NCBI RefSeq assembly: GCF_000717055.1
Contig: NZ_JNXI01000002.1
Span: 186,001-250,000, forward strand
DNA length: 64,000 nt
Source: Streptomyces iakyrus
GTDB lineage: Bacteria > Actinomycetota > Actinomycetes > Streptomycetales > Streptomycetaceae
Reading direction: 5' to 3'
The position numbers and the translations under genes are program-made. The notes under the pieces were generated by a model. The model saw only the letters and a program-made list of their open reading frames with translations, had not been told where the DNA came from and searched no databases. This document shows, piece by piece, positions 52,805 to 61,713 of this stretch (position 1 is its first letter; every line of letters starts with the position of its first letter).

Positions 52805-53740
52805 ATGAGCACTCCTGAGACGACGTCGTCGAACCCGCAGTCATGGGTCCGGGGGCCGAAGCCCGGACGGCCGGCGGCCCCCGGTGGCGGTACCTCCGGC
52901 ACGGGCGCACCGCAGAGCGCGGAACAGGGTCCGGCCCTCTCGGCGGGTCGTGCCCGCACGACACCTCCGAACGCCGCGCGGACGCCGGGGCCGGGCCCTG
53001 TGCCCGGCCCTGACCCCTTGCCGGCGCCGGGCACGGTGCCGTGGTCGGGCACAGAGCCCGGGCCGGACATGAGGCCGGCGCGGGGCACAGGGCCGGGGCC
53101 AGGCACGACGCGGGGGCCGGGCACGACACCGGGGCCGGGCAGGACCCCGAGGCCGGAGCCGAGGCCGAGGCCGGGCACGACACCGGGGCCGGGGCCGGCC
53201 ACCCGAGAGGGCTCTGCCGTCTCCGCCCTCCGGACCCCGCCCCCTGCCCCCGGTGACGGCGAGGCTCCCTGGGACGAGCCGGTGCGGCGCACCCCGGTGC
53301 GCGGGAGGTCAGGGGAGGAGATCGGGTGGGTCAAGGCCCACGGCGGGGCCGGCGCCACCTCGCTCGCCGAGGCGCTCGGCGGGGTCGACGTGGGTGCGCG
53401 CTGGCCGGACCCCGCCCGGGGCGAGCCGCGCCGGATCATGCTGGTCGGGCGGACGAGTATGCGCGGACTGGGCGCCGTGTCCCGGGCGTTGGCCGCGCTG
53501 AGGGACGGCAGGGCCCCGCAGGGGGTCGACCTGCTGGGTGTCGTCCTCGTCGCCGACGCCCCCGGCAGGCTCCCGCTCGGCCTGCTGCGCCGCGTCCGCG
53601 TCGTCCGCTCGGTCGCGCGCGTGCAGCGCGTGCCGTGGATCCCGGCCTGGCGCGTGGGCGGTCAGCCCGCGCGTCTGCCCCGGCAACTCGGCGTGCTCGC
53701 CGGCCTGGTCGGCGCCGACGGTGAAGGAACCGAAGCATGA
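52805..53740 (+). CDS. Proline-rich protein with DUF6668-type domain
   Basis: Protein of 311 aa. Residues 1-170 are disordered and rich in Pro, Gly and Thr, with short degenerate P-G-P-G/T repeats. Residues 175-311 are an ordered alpha-beta domain starting K-A-H-G-G-A-G-A-T-S-L-A-E-A-L-G, a loop resembling a P-loop that has lost its Lys. I link it to the DUF6668 proteins seen beside actinobacterial transfer genes. The ATG at 52805 has AAGGAGGG upstream, and the stop overlaps the next start as ATGA. Confidence 0.7.
   Translation: MSTPETTSSNPQSWVRGPKPGRPAAPGGGTSGTGAPQSAEQGPALSAGRARTTPPNAARTPGPGPVPGPDPLPAPGTVPWSGTEPGPDMRPARGTGPGPGTTRGPGTTPGPGRTPRPEPRPRPGTTPGPGPATREGSAVSALRTPPPAPGDGEAPWDEPVRRTPVRGRSGEEIGWVKAHGGAGATSLAEALGGVDVGARWPDPARGEPRRIMLVGRTSMRGLGAVSRALAALRDGRAPQGVDLLGVVLVADAPGRLPLGLLRRVRVVRSVARVQRVPWIPAWRVGGQPARLPRQLGVLAGLVGADGEGTEA
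52985..53210 (+). repeat. Degenerate GC-rich short tandem repeats inside the DUF6668-type gene
   Basis: Runs of GGGCCGG and GGGGCCGGGCA-type units recur every 12-24 bases and encode the Pro-Gly-rich region. Unit length and sequence vary, so this is slippage-prone coding DNA and not a CRISPR or replication iteron array. Confidence 0.7.
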
Positions 53741-54027
53741 CCTCACCCCTCACGGGCCTCGCCCTGCCCTTCGGCGGGCGGCTCGCCGCCTACAACCCGA
53801 CCCCCGACGCGGGCGCCATCCTCGGGGTCCTCGCCTGGTGCGCCTCGGCCGCGGGCGTCGCCGGCCTGCTCATCGTCGGCATGCAGATGGCGATCCAGCT
53901 ACGACGCGGCGAACCGGGCGAGGGCGGCACGTACTTCCGCGGCTTCTTCTTCGTCACCCTCGCCTGTCTGCTCGCCACGACGGCCGGCCCCATCGTCGCG
54001 TTCCTCGGTGACCTGTCCCTTCACTGA
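53737..54027 (+). CDS. Small two-helix membrane protein, VirB2/TrbC-like
   Basis: Protein of 96 aa with hydrophobic helices at about 27-50 and 70-90 separated by a short basic loop (Q-L-R-R-G-E-P). This is the pilin-like pattern of VirB2/TrbC proteins, and the next gene encodes a protein of the same layout. There is no cleavable signal. It overlaps the preceding gene by 4 bases. Confidence 0.7.
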   Translation: MTSPLTGLALPFGGRLAAYNPTPDAGAILGVLAWCASAAGVAGLLIVGMQMAIQLRRGEPGEGGTYFRGFFFVTLACLLATTAGPIVAFLGDLSLH

Positions 54028-54104
54028 GGGACAGGCGCCTGCATGACACCACCCCTCTCACCCGCTTCCCGCGCCCGCCGCGGCGCCGACCACCCGGAGA
54101 TGCC

Positions 54105-54389
54105 ATGTCCCTGCTCCACGAAGCCACCAACCTGCTCGCCGCCGGTGTGCCCCAGCCGCAGAGCAACGCCCCCGGCGAACTCACCAGCAAGGTCAACACC
54201 GTGCTCGGCATAGCCGCCTGGGCGGGCACCGCCGCCGGCGTCGCCGGGGTGCTGATCACCGGCACGATGATGGCCATCTCGCTCAAGCGCGGTGAGAGCT
54301 CCGAGCACATGAGCCGTCTGGGCATGGTGCTCGGCGGCTGCGTCCTGGTCGCCACGGCGGGTCCGCTGGTCGGCTTCGTCTTCAACTGA
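54105..54389 (+). CDS. Small two-helix membrane protein, second VirB2/TrbC-like copy
   Basis: Protein of 94 aa with helices at about 33-55 and 70-92 and the same basic loop (S-L-K-R-G-E-S). It is clearly related to the protein encoded at 53737. Paired pilin-like subunits fit a membrane channel or pilus-like part. The ATG at 54105 has GGAGA upstream. Confidence 0.72.
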   Translation: MSLLHEATNLLAAGVPQPQSNAPGELTSKVNTVLGIAAWAGTAAGVAGVLITGTMMAISLKRGESSEHMSRLGMVLGGCVLVATAGPLVGFVFN

Positions 54390-54411
54390 GCGCGACGACG
54401 GGACGATCGAG

Positions 54412-55230
54412 ATGTTCACGCGCAGGGAGTACCGGGAGCCACGCCGGTACCGGTCCGATCCGTCGGAGCCGTACTGGAAGCAGCGCGGCTGGCAGGTGTC
54501 GGCGGCGTTCCTCGGCGTCGTCGTCCTGCTGAGCGGGATCGTCGCCCTGACGGCGGGCCGGGGCACCGCGGACGGCGGCGCGGGCGCCCCGCCGTCGAAG
54601 GGGCCGCTGTCCGGCACCCCGGCCATGAAGGACGGCCGGCCCGACGGCTGCCGCACCGACGACAGCCGCGGCGACGTCATGCCCACGTCCCCGCCGGACG
54701 ACGTCGACTGGCGCGCCCTCGGTGGCGCGCGCGTGCCCGTCTCCGCGTCGGCCGGTCCCACCCTGGCCCAGGGGCCCGTGTGGTGGTGCTTCGCGCACAC
54801 GCCGGCCGGGGCCGTGCTGGCCGCCCACGTCATTCCCTCGCACATGAGCGGACCGGACTGGCGGACGATCGCACAGGAGCAGGTCGTGGCCGGCCCAGGC
54901 CGGGACCTGTTCGTCTTCAAGCGGTCCACCGTCCGGGACGACGCCCCGGGCGGCACGGGGGACAACGGCTCGGCCTCCGGCTCCCGCCCGGACGCCGGGT
55001 CCGGCAGCTCGTCCGCCGCCTCCTACGCGGGATTCTCGGTGCCCGCGTACTCCGGCGAGGCGGCGACCGTGGAGCTGCTGCTCAAGACCGGTCAGGGCTA
55101 CGCCACGACCTCCGTCGCCCTGCGCTGGAGCGGCGGCGACTGGAAGGTGCAGCCCTCCGACAACGGTGCCCTGCACACCCCGGTGAAGGCGGTCCAGGGA
55201 ACCAACGGCCATCTCCTCTGGGGGGTTTGA
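54412..55230 (+). CDS. Single-pass membrane protein of the transfer-like locus
   Basis: Protein of 272 aa. It has a basic N-terminus, one transmembrane helix at about 33-50, and a large outside domain with several Trp and Cys (V-W-W-C-F-A-H-T-P near 122). Position and topology resemble VirB8 or TrbF-type scaffold proteins, but no sequence motif proves it. One base separates it from the next gene. Confidence 0.65.
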   Translation: MFTRREYREPRRYRSDPSEPYWKQRGWQVSAAFLGVVVLLSGIVALTAGRGTADGGAGAPPSKGPLSGTPAMKDGRPDGCRTDDSRGDVMPTSPPDDVDWRALGGARVPVSASAGPTLAQGPVWWCFAHTPAGAVLAAHVIPSHMSGPDWRTIAQEQVVAGPGRDLFVFKRSTVRDDAPGGTGDNGSASGSRPDAGSGSSSAASYAGFSVPAYSGEAATVELLLKTGQGYATTSVALRWSGGDWKVQPSDNGALHTPVKAVQGTNGHLLWGV

Positions 55231-55231
55231 C

Positions 55232-56452
55232 ATGGCGTGTCCGACCGGTAATCCCATCGTCGACATCGCGGTCGGGTTCTTCAGCTTCCTCGGCGACCCC
55301 ATCGGAACCATCGTCGAAGGGGTGGCCAACGCCGTCCTCGCGGGCGCCATCGCGGTGTTCGGGGCGCTGACCACCGGCATCCCGACCCTCTCGGGGACCA
55401 CCACCGCCCAGGACATCAACAGCCAGACCCAGTGGATCGTGGTGTATCTGGCGGTCGGCTCGCTGCTGTTCGCGTCCGCCCGGATGGCGATCGAGCGGCG
55501 CGGGGCGGCCGGCACGACCGCGCTGAAGGGCATCCTGCGGGTCGTGCTGGTCTCGGGTGCCGCCACCACCGTGGTCACGGCCGCCGCCGCCCTCTCGGAC
55601 GACTACTCCACCTACCTGTTCAACGCGGGTGCGGAGAAGCAGCTGAGCGCCGTGGGCGCCTGCTCCGACGGCAACGGCATCGAGGCCTTCCTGCTGCTGG
55701 TCCTCGCTTTCCTGCTGCTGATCGCCGGCATCATCCACACGATCCTGCTCTACATCCGGCTCGGCGTCATGATCCTGCTGCTGGGCACCCTTCCGCTGGC
55801 CGCCGCCGCGTCGATGACGGACTGGGGCGGCGGCTGGTGGCGCAAGCACCTCGGCTGGATGATCGCCTGGCTGTTGTACAAACCGGCGGCCGGGCTGGTG
55901 CTCTACGCGGGCTCGGCCATGATCAGCTCGGGCCGGGACGGCGGCAGCGACATCAACGAACGCATCGCCGGTATCGGCGTGATGCTGCTGTCCGCCGTCG
56001 CCCTGCCCGCCCTGCTGAAGCTCGTCGTGCCCGCCACCGCCGCACTCGGCGGGGCGTCCGCGATGTCCGGGGCGATGTCCACGGTCGGCGGGTCCCTGGC
56101 GTCCGGCGCCCGTTCGCTCGGCACCAGCGGCGCCGGCGGCGGGCAGAGCGGTCCGCGCGGCGCGTCGGGGGCGTCCGGTTCGGGCGGCTCGGGCGGCTCA
56201 CAGGGCGCGTCCGGGGCCTCCGCCGCGCCGGGCGCGCCCGGTCCCGGCAGCGCGGGAGCCCCGGGCGCGCCGGGCGCCGGGGCGGGCGGCGGTGCCGGCG
56301 GAGGCGGGGCGGCCGCGGGCCGGGCCGCCGCGGCGGCGGGCGGCCCGGTCGGTGTCGCCGTCGGGGCGGCGGTGACGGCGGCGCAGGTCGTCGGCCGTAC
56401 CGCCTCCGGCTCACTGGAGGGCGCCGACCCGGACAAGGGGCACAACACCTGA
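55232..56452 (+). CDS. Polytopic membrane protein, VirB6/TrbL-like
   Basis: Protein of 406 aa with five to six hydrophobic helices between residues 10 and 270 (for example W-I-V-V-Y-L-A-V-G-S-L-L-F-A and F-L-L-L-V-L-A-F-L-L-L-I-A-G). A long Gly/Ala/Ser/Pro low-complexity tail (about 285-375, collagen-like G-A-P-G units) follows. This is the layout of VirB6/TrbL channel proteins. The ATG is at 55232. A strong hairpin lies just after the stop. Confidence 0.72.
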   Translation: MACPTGNPIVDIAVGFFSFLGDPIGTIVEGVANAVLAGAIAVFGALTTGIPTLSGTTTAQDINSQTQWIVVYLAVGSLLFASARMAIERRGAAGTTALKGILRVVLVSGAATTVVTAAAALSDDYSTYLFNAGAEKQLSAVGACSDGNGIEAFLLLVLAFLLLIAGIIHTILLYIRLGVMILLLGTLPLAAAASMTDWGGGWWRKHLGWMIAWLLYKPAAGLVLYAGSAMISSGRDGGSDINERIAGIGVMLLSAVALPALLKLVVPATAALGGASAMSGAMSTVGGSLASGARSLGTSGAGGGQSGPRGASGASGSGGSGGSQGASGASAAPGAPGPGSAGAPGAPGAGAGGGAGGGGAAAGRAAAAAGGPVGVAVGAAVTAAQVVGRTASGSLEGADPDKGHNT

Positions 56453-56462
56453 CCCCTGCGGG

Positions 56463-56496
56463 ACGGACGGTCCGACGCTCCTGCCGGACCGTCCGT
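56463..56496 (+). terminator. Hairpin after the VirB6-like gene
   Basis: A 12-bp perfect stem, ACGGACGGTCCG at 56463-56474 and CGGACCGTCCGT at 56485-56496, with a 10-base loop. It has no T-run and may attenuate rather than end the operon, because the next genes continue the same locus 131 bases on. Confidence 0.6.
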
Positions 56497-56627
56497 GCCA
56501 CCCCGATCGGCCGTCGGGCTCCCGATCCCCCCGGGAGTCCGGCGGCACCCCTCCTTCGCCGTGCCGCCCGTGTCCCGGCCCGTCACCCCACCACTCCAGT
56601 GCACTTCACGAAGGGAAAACGGACCCC

Positions 56628-58121
56628 ATGTCCACGGAAGCCGTCACCCACCCGACCTACGGGAACTGGCGCCGTCCCCGGCGTCCCGGGCTCGGCCCGC
56701 TCGGGCTCGTCGGCACCTTCGGTGTCTTCGGCGGGCTCGTCCTCACGCTGCTCGCGTCCCTGATCTCGCTGTACGCGGCGATGGTGGTGTTCACCCCCAT
56801 CGCGGTGCTCCTGGCCCCGCTCGCCGTCCGCACTCAGGACGGCCGCAACGTCTACCAGTTGATGGCCCTGCGCATCGGCTGGCGACGGCGCAAGGCCAAG
56901 GGGGCGCACCTGTACGTCTCCGGGCCGCTGTCCGCCCGGCCCGGGGGCCGGTTCCGTCCGCCGGGGCTGCTCAACAAGGTGACCGCGATCGAGGGCCGGG
57001 ACGCCTACGACCGCCCCTTCGGCGTGCTGCACCACCCCCACCGCAACCTCTACACGATCGTGCTGGGCTGCGACCCCGACGGCGGTGCGCTCGTCGACCC
57101 CGACCAGGTGGACGTCTGGGTCGCGCTGTGGGGCGAGTGGCTGGCCCGGCTGGCCCATGAGCCGGGCCTGCGCGGCGCGTCGGTGATCGTGGAGACCGCC
57201 CCCGACCCCGGCACCCGGCTCGCCCACGAGGTGCTGCCCCGCATCCGGGCGAACGCGCCGGCAGCGGCCCGGGCCGTGATGGAGGAGGTCGTCGAGCGGT
57301 ACCCCACCGCGTCCTCCGAGATGCACACATACGTCAGCCTCACCTACGGCGTGCCCGCCAACCAGCGCCGGAAGAAGGAGGACGTGATCACGGACCTCGC
57401 CATCCGCATCCCAGGCCTGCTCAGCGGTCTGGTGGCGGCCGGCGGCGGAGCGGCCTACCCGCTGTCGGCGGAACGGATCGCGGAGGTCGTCCGGGTGGCC
57501 TACGACCCGGCGGTCGCCGCCGACGTCCTCGACGCCCGGGCCCGGCACGGCGGCACGGGCCTGGAGTGGGAGGACGCCGGCCCGGCCGCCGCCGTCGAGA
57601 CCGTGGGCAGCTACCAGCACGACTCGGGGATCTCCCGGACCTGGCTGATGACGCTGGCGCCGCGCGGCACCGTCCGGTCCTCGGTGCTGCGGGGCATGCT
57701 GGAGGCAGCGCCCGGCACCCGGCGCAAGCGGATCGCCCTGGTGTACCGGCCGATCGACCCGGCCACCTCGGCCCGGATCGTCGAGGCGGACCGGCGCAGC
57801 GCCCAGTTCATGGCGACGTCGGGCCGGGGCATGGTGCAGGCCCGTGCGGCCTCGGAGATGCGGGCGGCGGAGCAGACCGCGGCCGAGGAGGCGTCGGGCG
57901 CGGGGCTCGTGGAGTTCTCGCTCATGCTGACGGTCACCGTCGACACCATGGAGCAGCTCGCCGACGCGAGCGTCACCGTGCGCAACCTCACGGCCGCTTC
58001 CCGGGTACTGATGCGGCCCGCGGACCGGATGCAGGCGGCGGCGTTCAGCTGCACACTGCCCGCCGGGATCCTCCCGTGGGAGCAGACCCTGATCCCCCAC
58101 GAACTTCAGGAGGCGCTGTGA
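56628..58121 (+). CDS. SCO6880-family membrane protein
   Basis: Protein of 497 aa with two close N-terminal transmembrane helices (about 28-68; a PrgI/VirB3-like arrangement) and a large cytoplasmic part resembling the N-terminal region of VirB4 ATPases but without a P-loop. I recognise it as the family called SCO6880, found beside VirB4-like ATPases in actinobacterial conjugation and transfer regions. In effect VirB3 and the front of VirB4 are one protein here, and the motor half is the next gene. The stop overlaps the next GTG by 4 bases. Confidence 0.82.
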   Translation: MSTEAVTHPTYGNWRRPRRPGLGPLGLVGTFGVFGGLVLTLLASLISLYAAMVVFTPIAVLLAPLAVRTQDGRNVYQLMALRIGWRRRKAKGAHLYVSGPLSARPGGRFRPPGLLNKVTAIEGRDAYDRPFGVLHHPHRNLYTIVLGCDPDGGALVDPDQVDVWVALWGEWLARLAHEPGLRGASVIVETAPDPGTRLAHEVLPRIRANAPAAARAVMEEVVERYPTASSEMHTYVSLTYGVPANQRRKKEDVITDLAIRIPGLLSGLVAAGGGAAYPLSAERIAEVVRVAYDPAVAADVLDARARHGGTGLEWEDAGPAAAVETVGSYQHDSGISRTWLMTLAPRGTVRSSVLRGMLEAAPGTRRKRIALVYRPIDPATSARIVEADRRSAQFMATSGRGMVQARAASEMRAAEQTAAEEASGAGLVEFSLMLTVTVDTMEQLADASVTVRNLTAASRVLMRPADRMQAAAFSCTLPAGILPWEQTLIPHELQEAL

Positions 58122-59908
58122 GCCGGCGCGAGGAGAAGCGGGCCGAACAGGCCGACCGGCTGGCCGAGTTGCGGGCGGGCGAGGAACTGGCCGCGCTGCG
58201 CGCCGGAGCGGGTGCCGCCCGGCCGGTCGAGCCCGGACGGGGCGAGGAGCCGGGCGAGGACGGCGGCGGGCGGAGCCGTAGGGGCCGGAAAGGCCACAGA
58301 GGCCGGAAGGAGAGCGGGTCCCGTCCGCGCGAGATTTTCGTGCCGCCGCGCGGCTGGTACGGGCCCGGGGGCGGGCGGGTCGGTTACCTGGACCCGCCGA
58401 CCATGTGGCGGGCCACCACCGTGCAGGCGTGCGGCATGTGGCCGTTCGCCGCCGGTTCCGGCTCGCCCATGACGGGCGTACCGCTGGGGCAGCACCTGTT
58501 CACCGGGGCCACGGTCTGCGGCGACCCGTTGAACTGGTTCACCCGGGCCCGCTACATCTCCAATCCGTCGCTGTTCATGCTCGGCATGCCGGGCCTGGGC
58601 AAGTCCACGCTCGTCAACCGCATGCTGATCGGTCTGTCCGCGACCGGCGTCGTCCCGCTGGTGCTCGGTGACCTCAAGCCCGACTACGCCGACACCGTCC
58701 GCGCCCTGGGCGGCCAGGTGATCTCCATCGGCCGTGGGCGGGGCGGCATCAACGTCCTCGACCCCGGCGCCATGGGCGCGGCGGCGGCCCGGATCGGCGG
58801 CGAGGCGGGCGAGGTGCTGAAGGCCGAGACGCACGGCCGGGTGCTGAACATGGTGGCGGCGCTGATCACGATCGTGCGCGGCCGGCCGATGGACGACCAC
58901 GAGCAGTCCGTGCTCTCCGCCGTCCTGCACCACCTGCGCGAACGCACCCCGCAGGGCCGTACGGTGCTGCTGCCGGACGTGCTCAGGGTGCTCGCCGAGG
59001 GCCCCGACCGGGTGCGCGCGGTCACCCTGGACCGGGGGGACGACGCCCGCTACCGGGACGCCGTCGACCCGCTGCACCGCTCCCTGCTGGGCATCCTCGA
59101 CGGTCCGCTGGGCGACACGTTCGCCTCCGAGACCTCCACGCGCATCGACCCGGCCGCCCCGGCGGTGTGCATCGACATCTCCGGCATCGGCGAGGCCGAC
59201 ACCCAGCTGACCGCCGCCGCGATGCTCGCCGCCTGGTCCGACGGGCTCGGCACGGTGGCCGCCTCACACGCTCTCGCGGACGCCGGCCTCGAACCGCGGC
59301 GCTGGTTCTTCACGGTGCTCGACGAGTTGTGGCGCCCGCTGCGCGCGGCCTCCGGCATCGTCGACCGCATCGACGCGCTGACGCGCCTGAACCGCTCCCT
59401 CGGCCTGGGCGACGCCAAGATCACCCACACGCTCAAGGACGCCGAGGCCCTCGGCACCGACGCCGACCGGGCCAAGGCCCGCGGGTTCGTCGAGCGGGCG
59501 GGGATGGTGGTGTGCGCGGGGCTGCCGAAGGCGGAGATGGAGGATCTCGGCAAGGTGGTGGGGCTGTCCCGGCGCGAGATCGAGCTCGTGTCGTCGTGGT
59601 CCTCCCCGCCCGGCTGGGGGGTCTCGGGGGAGCACGAGGAGCCGCCCGGCCGGGGCCGCTTCCTCATCAAGGTCGGCGGGCGCCCCGGTATCCCGATCAA
59701 GGTCGCCATCACCGACGCCGAACGCCGGCTGCACGACACCAACACCCGGTGGACGGCGAACGAGCAGACCGTCGAGCGGGCCGTCGAGCAGGAACTCGCC
59801 CACACCGCCGCGCAGGTGGCCCGGGCCGCCGGGGAGGGGGCGTACGCGCTGCCCGGCACGCCCGAGGGCCCGGCGCCCGGCGGCGGCGCGGGGAGGTGGA
59901 CCGCGTGA
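58118..59908 (+). CDS. VirB4-like ATPase
   Basis: Protein of 596 aa. A charged, disordered N-terminus (1-75) precedes the motor: Walker A G-M-P-G-L-G-K-S-T with Lys 162, then V-L-G-D-L-K-P-D-Y, and Walker B V-L-D-E-L-W near 396. Together with the preceding SCO6880-family protein it makes the equivalent of a VirB4/TrbE secretion ATPase. The GTG start at 58118 has TCAGGAGG just upstream and overlaps the previous stop. The stop overlaps the next start by 4 bases. Confidence 0.87.
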   Translation: MSRREEKRAEQADRLAELRAGEELAALRAGAGAARPVEPGRGEEPGEDGGGRSRRGRKGHRGRKESGSRPREIFVPPRGWYGPGGGRVGYLDPPTMWRATTVQACGMWPFAAGSGSPMTGVPLGQHLFTGATVCGDPLNWFTRARYISNPSLFMLGMPGLGKSTLVNRMLIGLSATGVVPLVLGDLKPDYADTVRALGGQVISIGRGRGGINVLDPGAMGAAAARIGGEAGEVLKAETHGRVLNMVAALITIVRGRPMDDHEQSVLSAVLHHLRERTPQGRTVLLPDVLRVLAEGPDRVRAVTLDRGDDARYRDAVDPLHRSLLGILDGPLGDTFASETSTRIDPAAPAVCIDISGIGEADTQLTAAAMLAAWSDGLGTVAASHALADAGLEPRRWFFTVLDELWRPLRAASGIVDRIDALTRLNRSLGLGDAKITHTLKDAEALGTDADRAKARGFVERAGMVVCAGLPKAEMEDLGKVVGLSRREIELVSSWSSPPGWGVSGEHEEPPGRGRFLIKVGGRPGIPIKVAITDAERRLHDTNTRWTANEQTVERAVEQELAHTAAQVARAAGEGAYALPGTPEGPAPGGGAGRWTA

Positions 59909-61713
59909 GAGCCCCGGGCACCGGCAGCGCGCACGATCAGCTGCCGTGGGCCATCGTGGCGCTCGCCGGGACCGGTCTGGTCATGTTCGCCGTCGTCTGG
60001 TCCGGCGGGACCCTCGGGTCGGGGCTGACCGGCAACGGCTGGCACGGCCCCCCGTTCGCCCTGTCCACCGTCACGCGGCTGGTCACCGGCGGGCCCGGCG
60101 GCCTGTGGCCCGGGACACCGGCCGCGGCGCTCTACGGCGGCATGCTCGGGCTGCTGACGCTCGTCGCCCTGCCCGTCGCCCTGCTGATGCGCTCGCTGCT
60201 GGGCCGGGCCGGCCGCACCAAGGGCCTGGCCGGGCGGCGCGAGCTCGCCGCGATGTGTCCCAAGGGCATCGAGGGCCGCGCCCGCGCACTGCGCCCCTCC
60301 CTTCAGGGCCGTGACCGGCTCCACCCGGACGAGACCGGCAACCTGCTGGGCGACCTCATGCCCAACGGGCCCGAGTTGCGCAGCAGTCACGAGGACGTGG
60401 AGCTCGACCTGATGGCGCCGCGGGCCGGCAAGTCGACCGGCATCGCGGTCCCCCGGGTGCTGCGTGCCCAGGGCGCGGTCCTGCTCACGTCCAACAAGTC
60501 GGACGTGTACGCCGTCACCCGCGGTGAACGCGAGAAGGCGGGCACGGTCTGGACGTTCGACCCGCAGGGCATCGCGCACACCCCGCGCGCCCTGTGGTGG
60601 GACCTGCTGGGTGAGTGCCACACCATCGAGGGCTCCCGCCGCATGGCCGGTCACTTCGTGGCGTCCGTCAACGACGACACGGCGAAGAAGGACTTCTGGA
60701 TCTCGGCAGCCCAGAACACCCTCACCGCTCTCTTCCTGGCGGCGGCCCGCAGCGGCACCCGCCTGCCCGAACTGCTCGGCTGGCTCGCCGACCCCGCCGA
60801 CCGCACCCCGGTCGACCTGCTGCGCGACGCCGGACTCGCGGCGATGGCCGAGCAGTTGCAAGGCACCGTCCGCGGTGCCGTCGAGACCCGGGACGGCATC
60901 TACGAGACCGCCCGCCAGACCGTCTCCTGCCTGCTCGACCCGGAGATCCTCGCCTGGGTCACACCCGACCCCCGGCTCCCGGAGTTCCGCCCCGACCGGC
61001 ACGTCCTCGGCCGGGACACGCTCTACCTGCTCTCCAAGGACGGGGGCGGTTCCGCGGCCGGCGTCATCGCCGGGCTCGCCGACGCGACGATGCGGGCCGG
61101 TGTGGTGGCCGCCGAGCGCATGGGCGGCCGGCTGGATCCCCCGCTGACCGCGGTCCTCGACGAGGCCGCCAACGTCTGCCGCATCTCCGATCTGCCCGAT
61201 CTGTACTCGCACTTCGGCTCACGGGGCATCAACGTCGTCACGCTGCTGCAGAGTTACCGCCAGGGCGCCCGGGTCTGGGGCGAGGTCGGCATGGACGCGC
61301 TGTGGAGCGCGGCGACGGTCAAGCTCCTCGGCGCGGGTCTGGACGACGCCGACTTCGTGCAGAAGATCTCCACGCTCGTCGGCCAGCACGACGTGCGCAC
61401 CCCCACCGTCTCGCGCGGCAAGGAGGGTACGTCCCGGTCGTACTCCTACCGCCAGGAGGCCGTCCTGCCGCCGGACCGTATCCGTGCCCTGCCCAAGGGC
61501 ACGGCCCTGCTGCTGGCCACCGGCGTCAAGCCCGCGCTCGTCCGGCTGCGTCCCTGGTACAAGGAGCCCGGCGCGGCGGCGATCTCGGCTGCAGCGAAGG
61601 CGGAGACGGCGGCCATCACCGAGCGGGCCGCACGTCGTCTCCCGCCCGGTCGGCGCGCTGTTCCGGGTCTTCCGGGGCCGCAGGGCGTGCCGCTGTCGAA
61701 GCAGGTGTCGTGA
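59905..61713 (+). CDS. VirD4/TraG-like coupling ATPase
   Basis: Protein of 602 aa. Two N-terminal transmembrane helices (about 14-30 and 72-95) are followed by a TraG-type motor: Walker A A-P-R-A-G-K-S-T with Lys 176, N-K-S-D-V-Y next, Walker B V-L-D-E-A-A-N-V near 419, and the S-R-G-I-N-V-V-T-L-L-Q-S motif. Such proteins bring DNA or protein substrates to the channel. No relaxase gene is nearby. The GTG at 59905 overlaps the previous stop. Its last 98 bases overlap the convergent DUF418 gene. Confidence 0.88.
   Translation: MRAPGTGSAHDQLPWAIVALAGTGLVMFAVVWSGGTLGSGLTGNGWHGPPFALSTVTRLVTGGPGGLWPGTPAAALYGGMLGLLTLVALPVALLMRSLLGRAGRTKGLAGRRELAAMCPKGIEGRARALRPSLQGRDRLHPDETGNLLGDLMPNGPELRSSHEDVELDLMAPRAGKSTGIAVPRVLRAQGAVLLTSNKSDVYAVTRGEREKAGTVWTFDPQGIAHTPRALWWDLLGECHTIEGSRRMAGHFVASVNDDTAKKDFWISAAQNTLTALFLAAARSGTRLPELLGWLADPADRTPVDLLRDAGLAAMAEQLQGTVRGAVETRDGIYETARQTVSCLLDPEILAWVTPDPRLPEFRPDRHVLGRDTLYLLSKDGGGSAAGVIAGLADATMRAGVVAAERMGGRLDPPLTAVLDEAANVCRISDLPDLYSHFGSRGINVVTLLQSYRQGARVWGEVGMDALWSAATVKLLGAGLDDADFVQKISTLVGQHDVRTPTVSRGKEGTSRSYSYRQEAVLPPDRIRALPKGTALLLATGVKPALVRLRPWYKEPGAAAISAAAKAETAAITERAARRLPPGRRAVPGLPGPQGVPLSKQVS

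Noticed and set aside
52985..53210. CRISPR-like or iteron-like repeat array
   Set aside because: Units are short, degenerate and in coding frame; there are no constant spacers and no cas or rep gene nearby.
50261..61713. Integrated conjugative element
   Set aside because: No integrase, excisionase, relaxase, replication gene, tRNA or flanking direct repeat is visible, and base use does not change at the edges.
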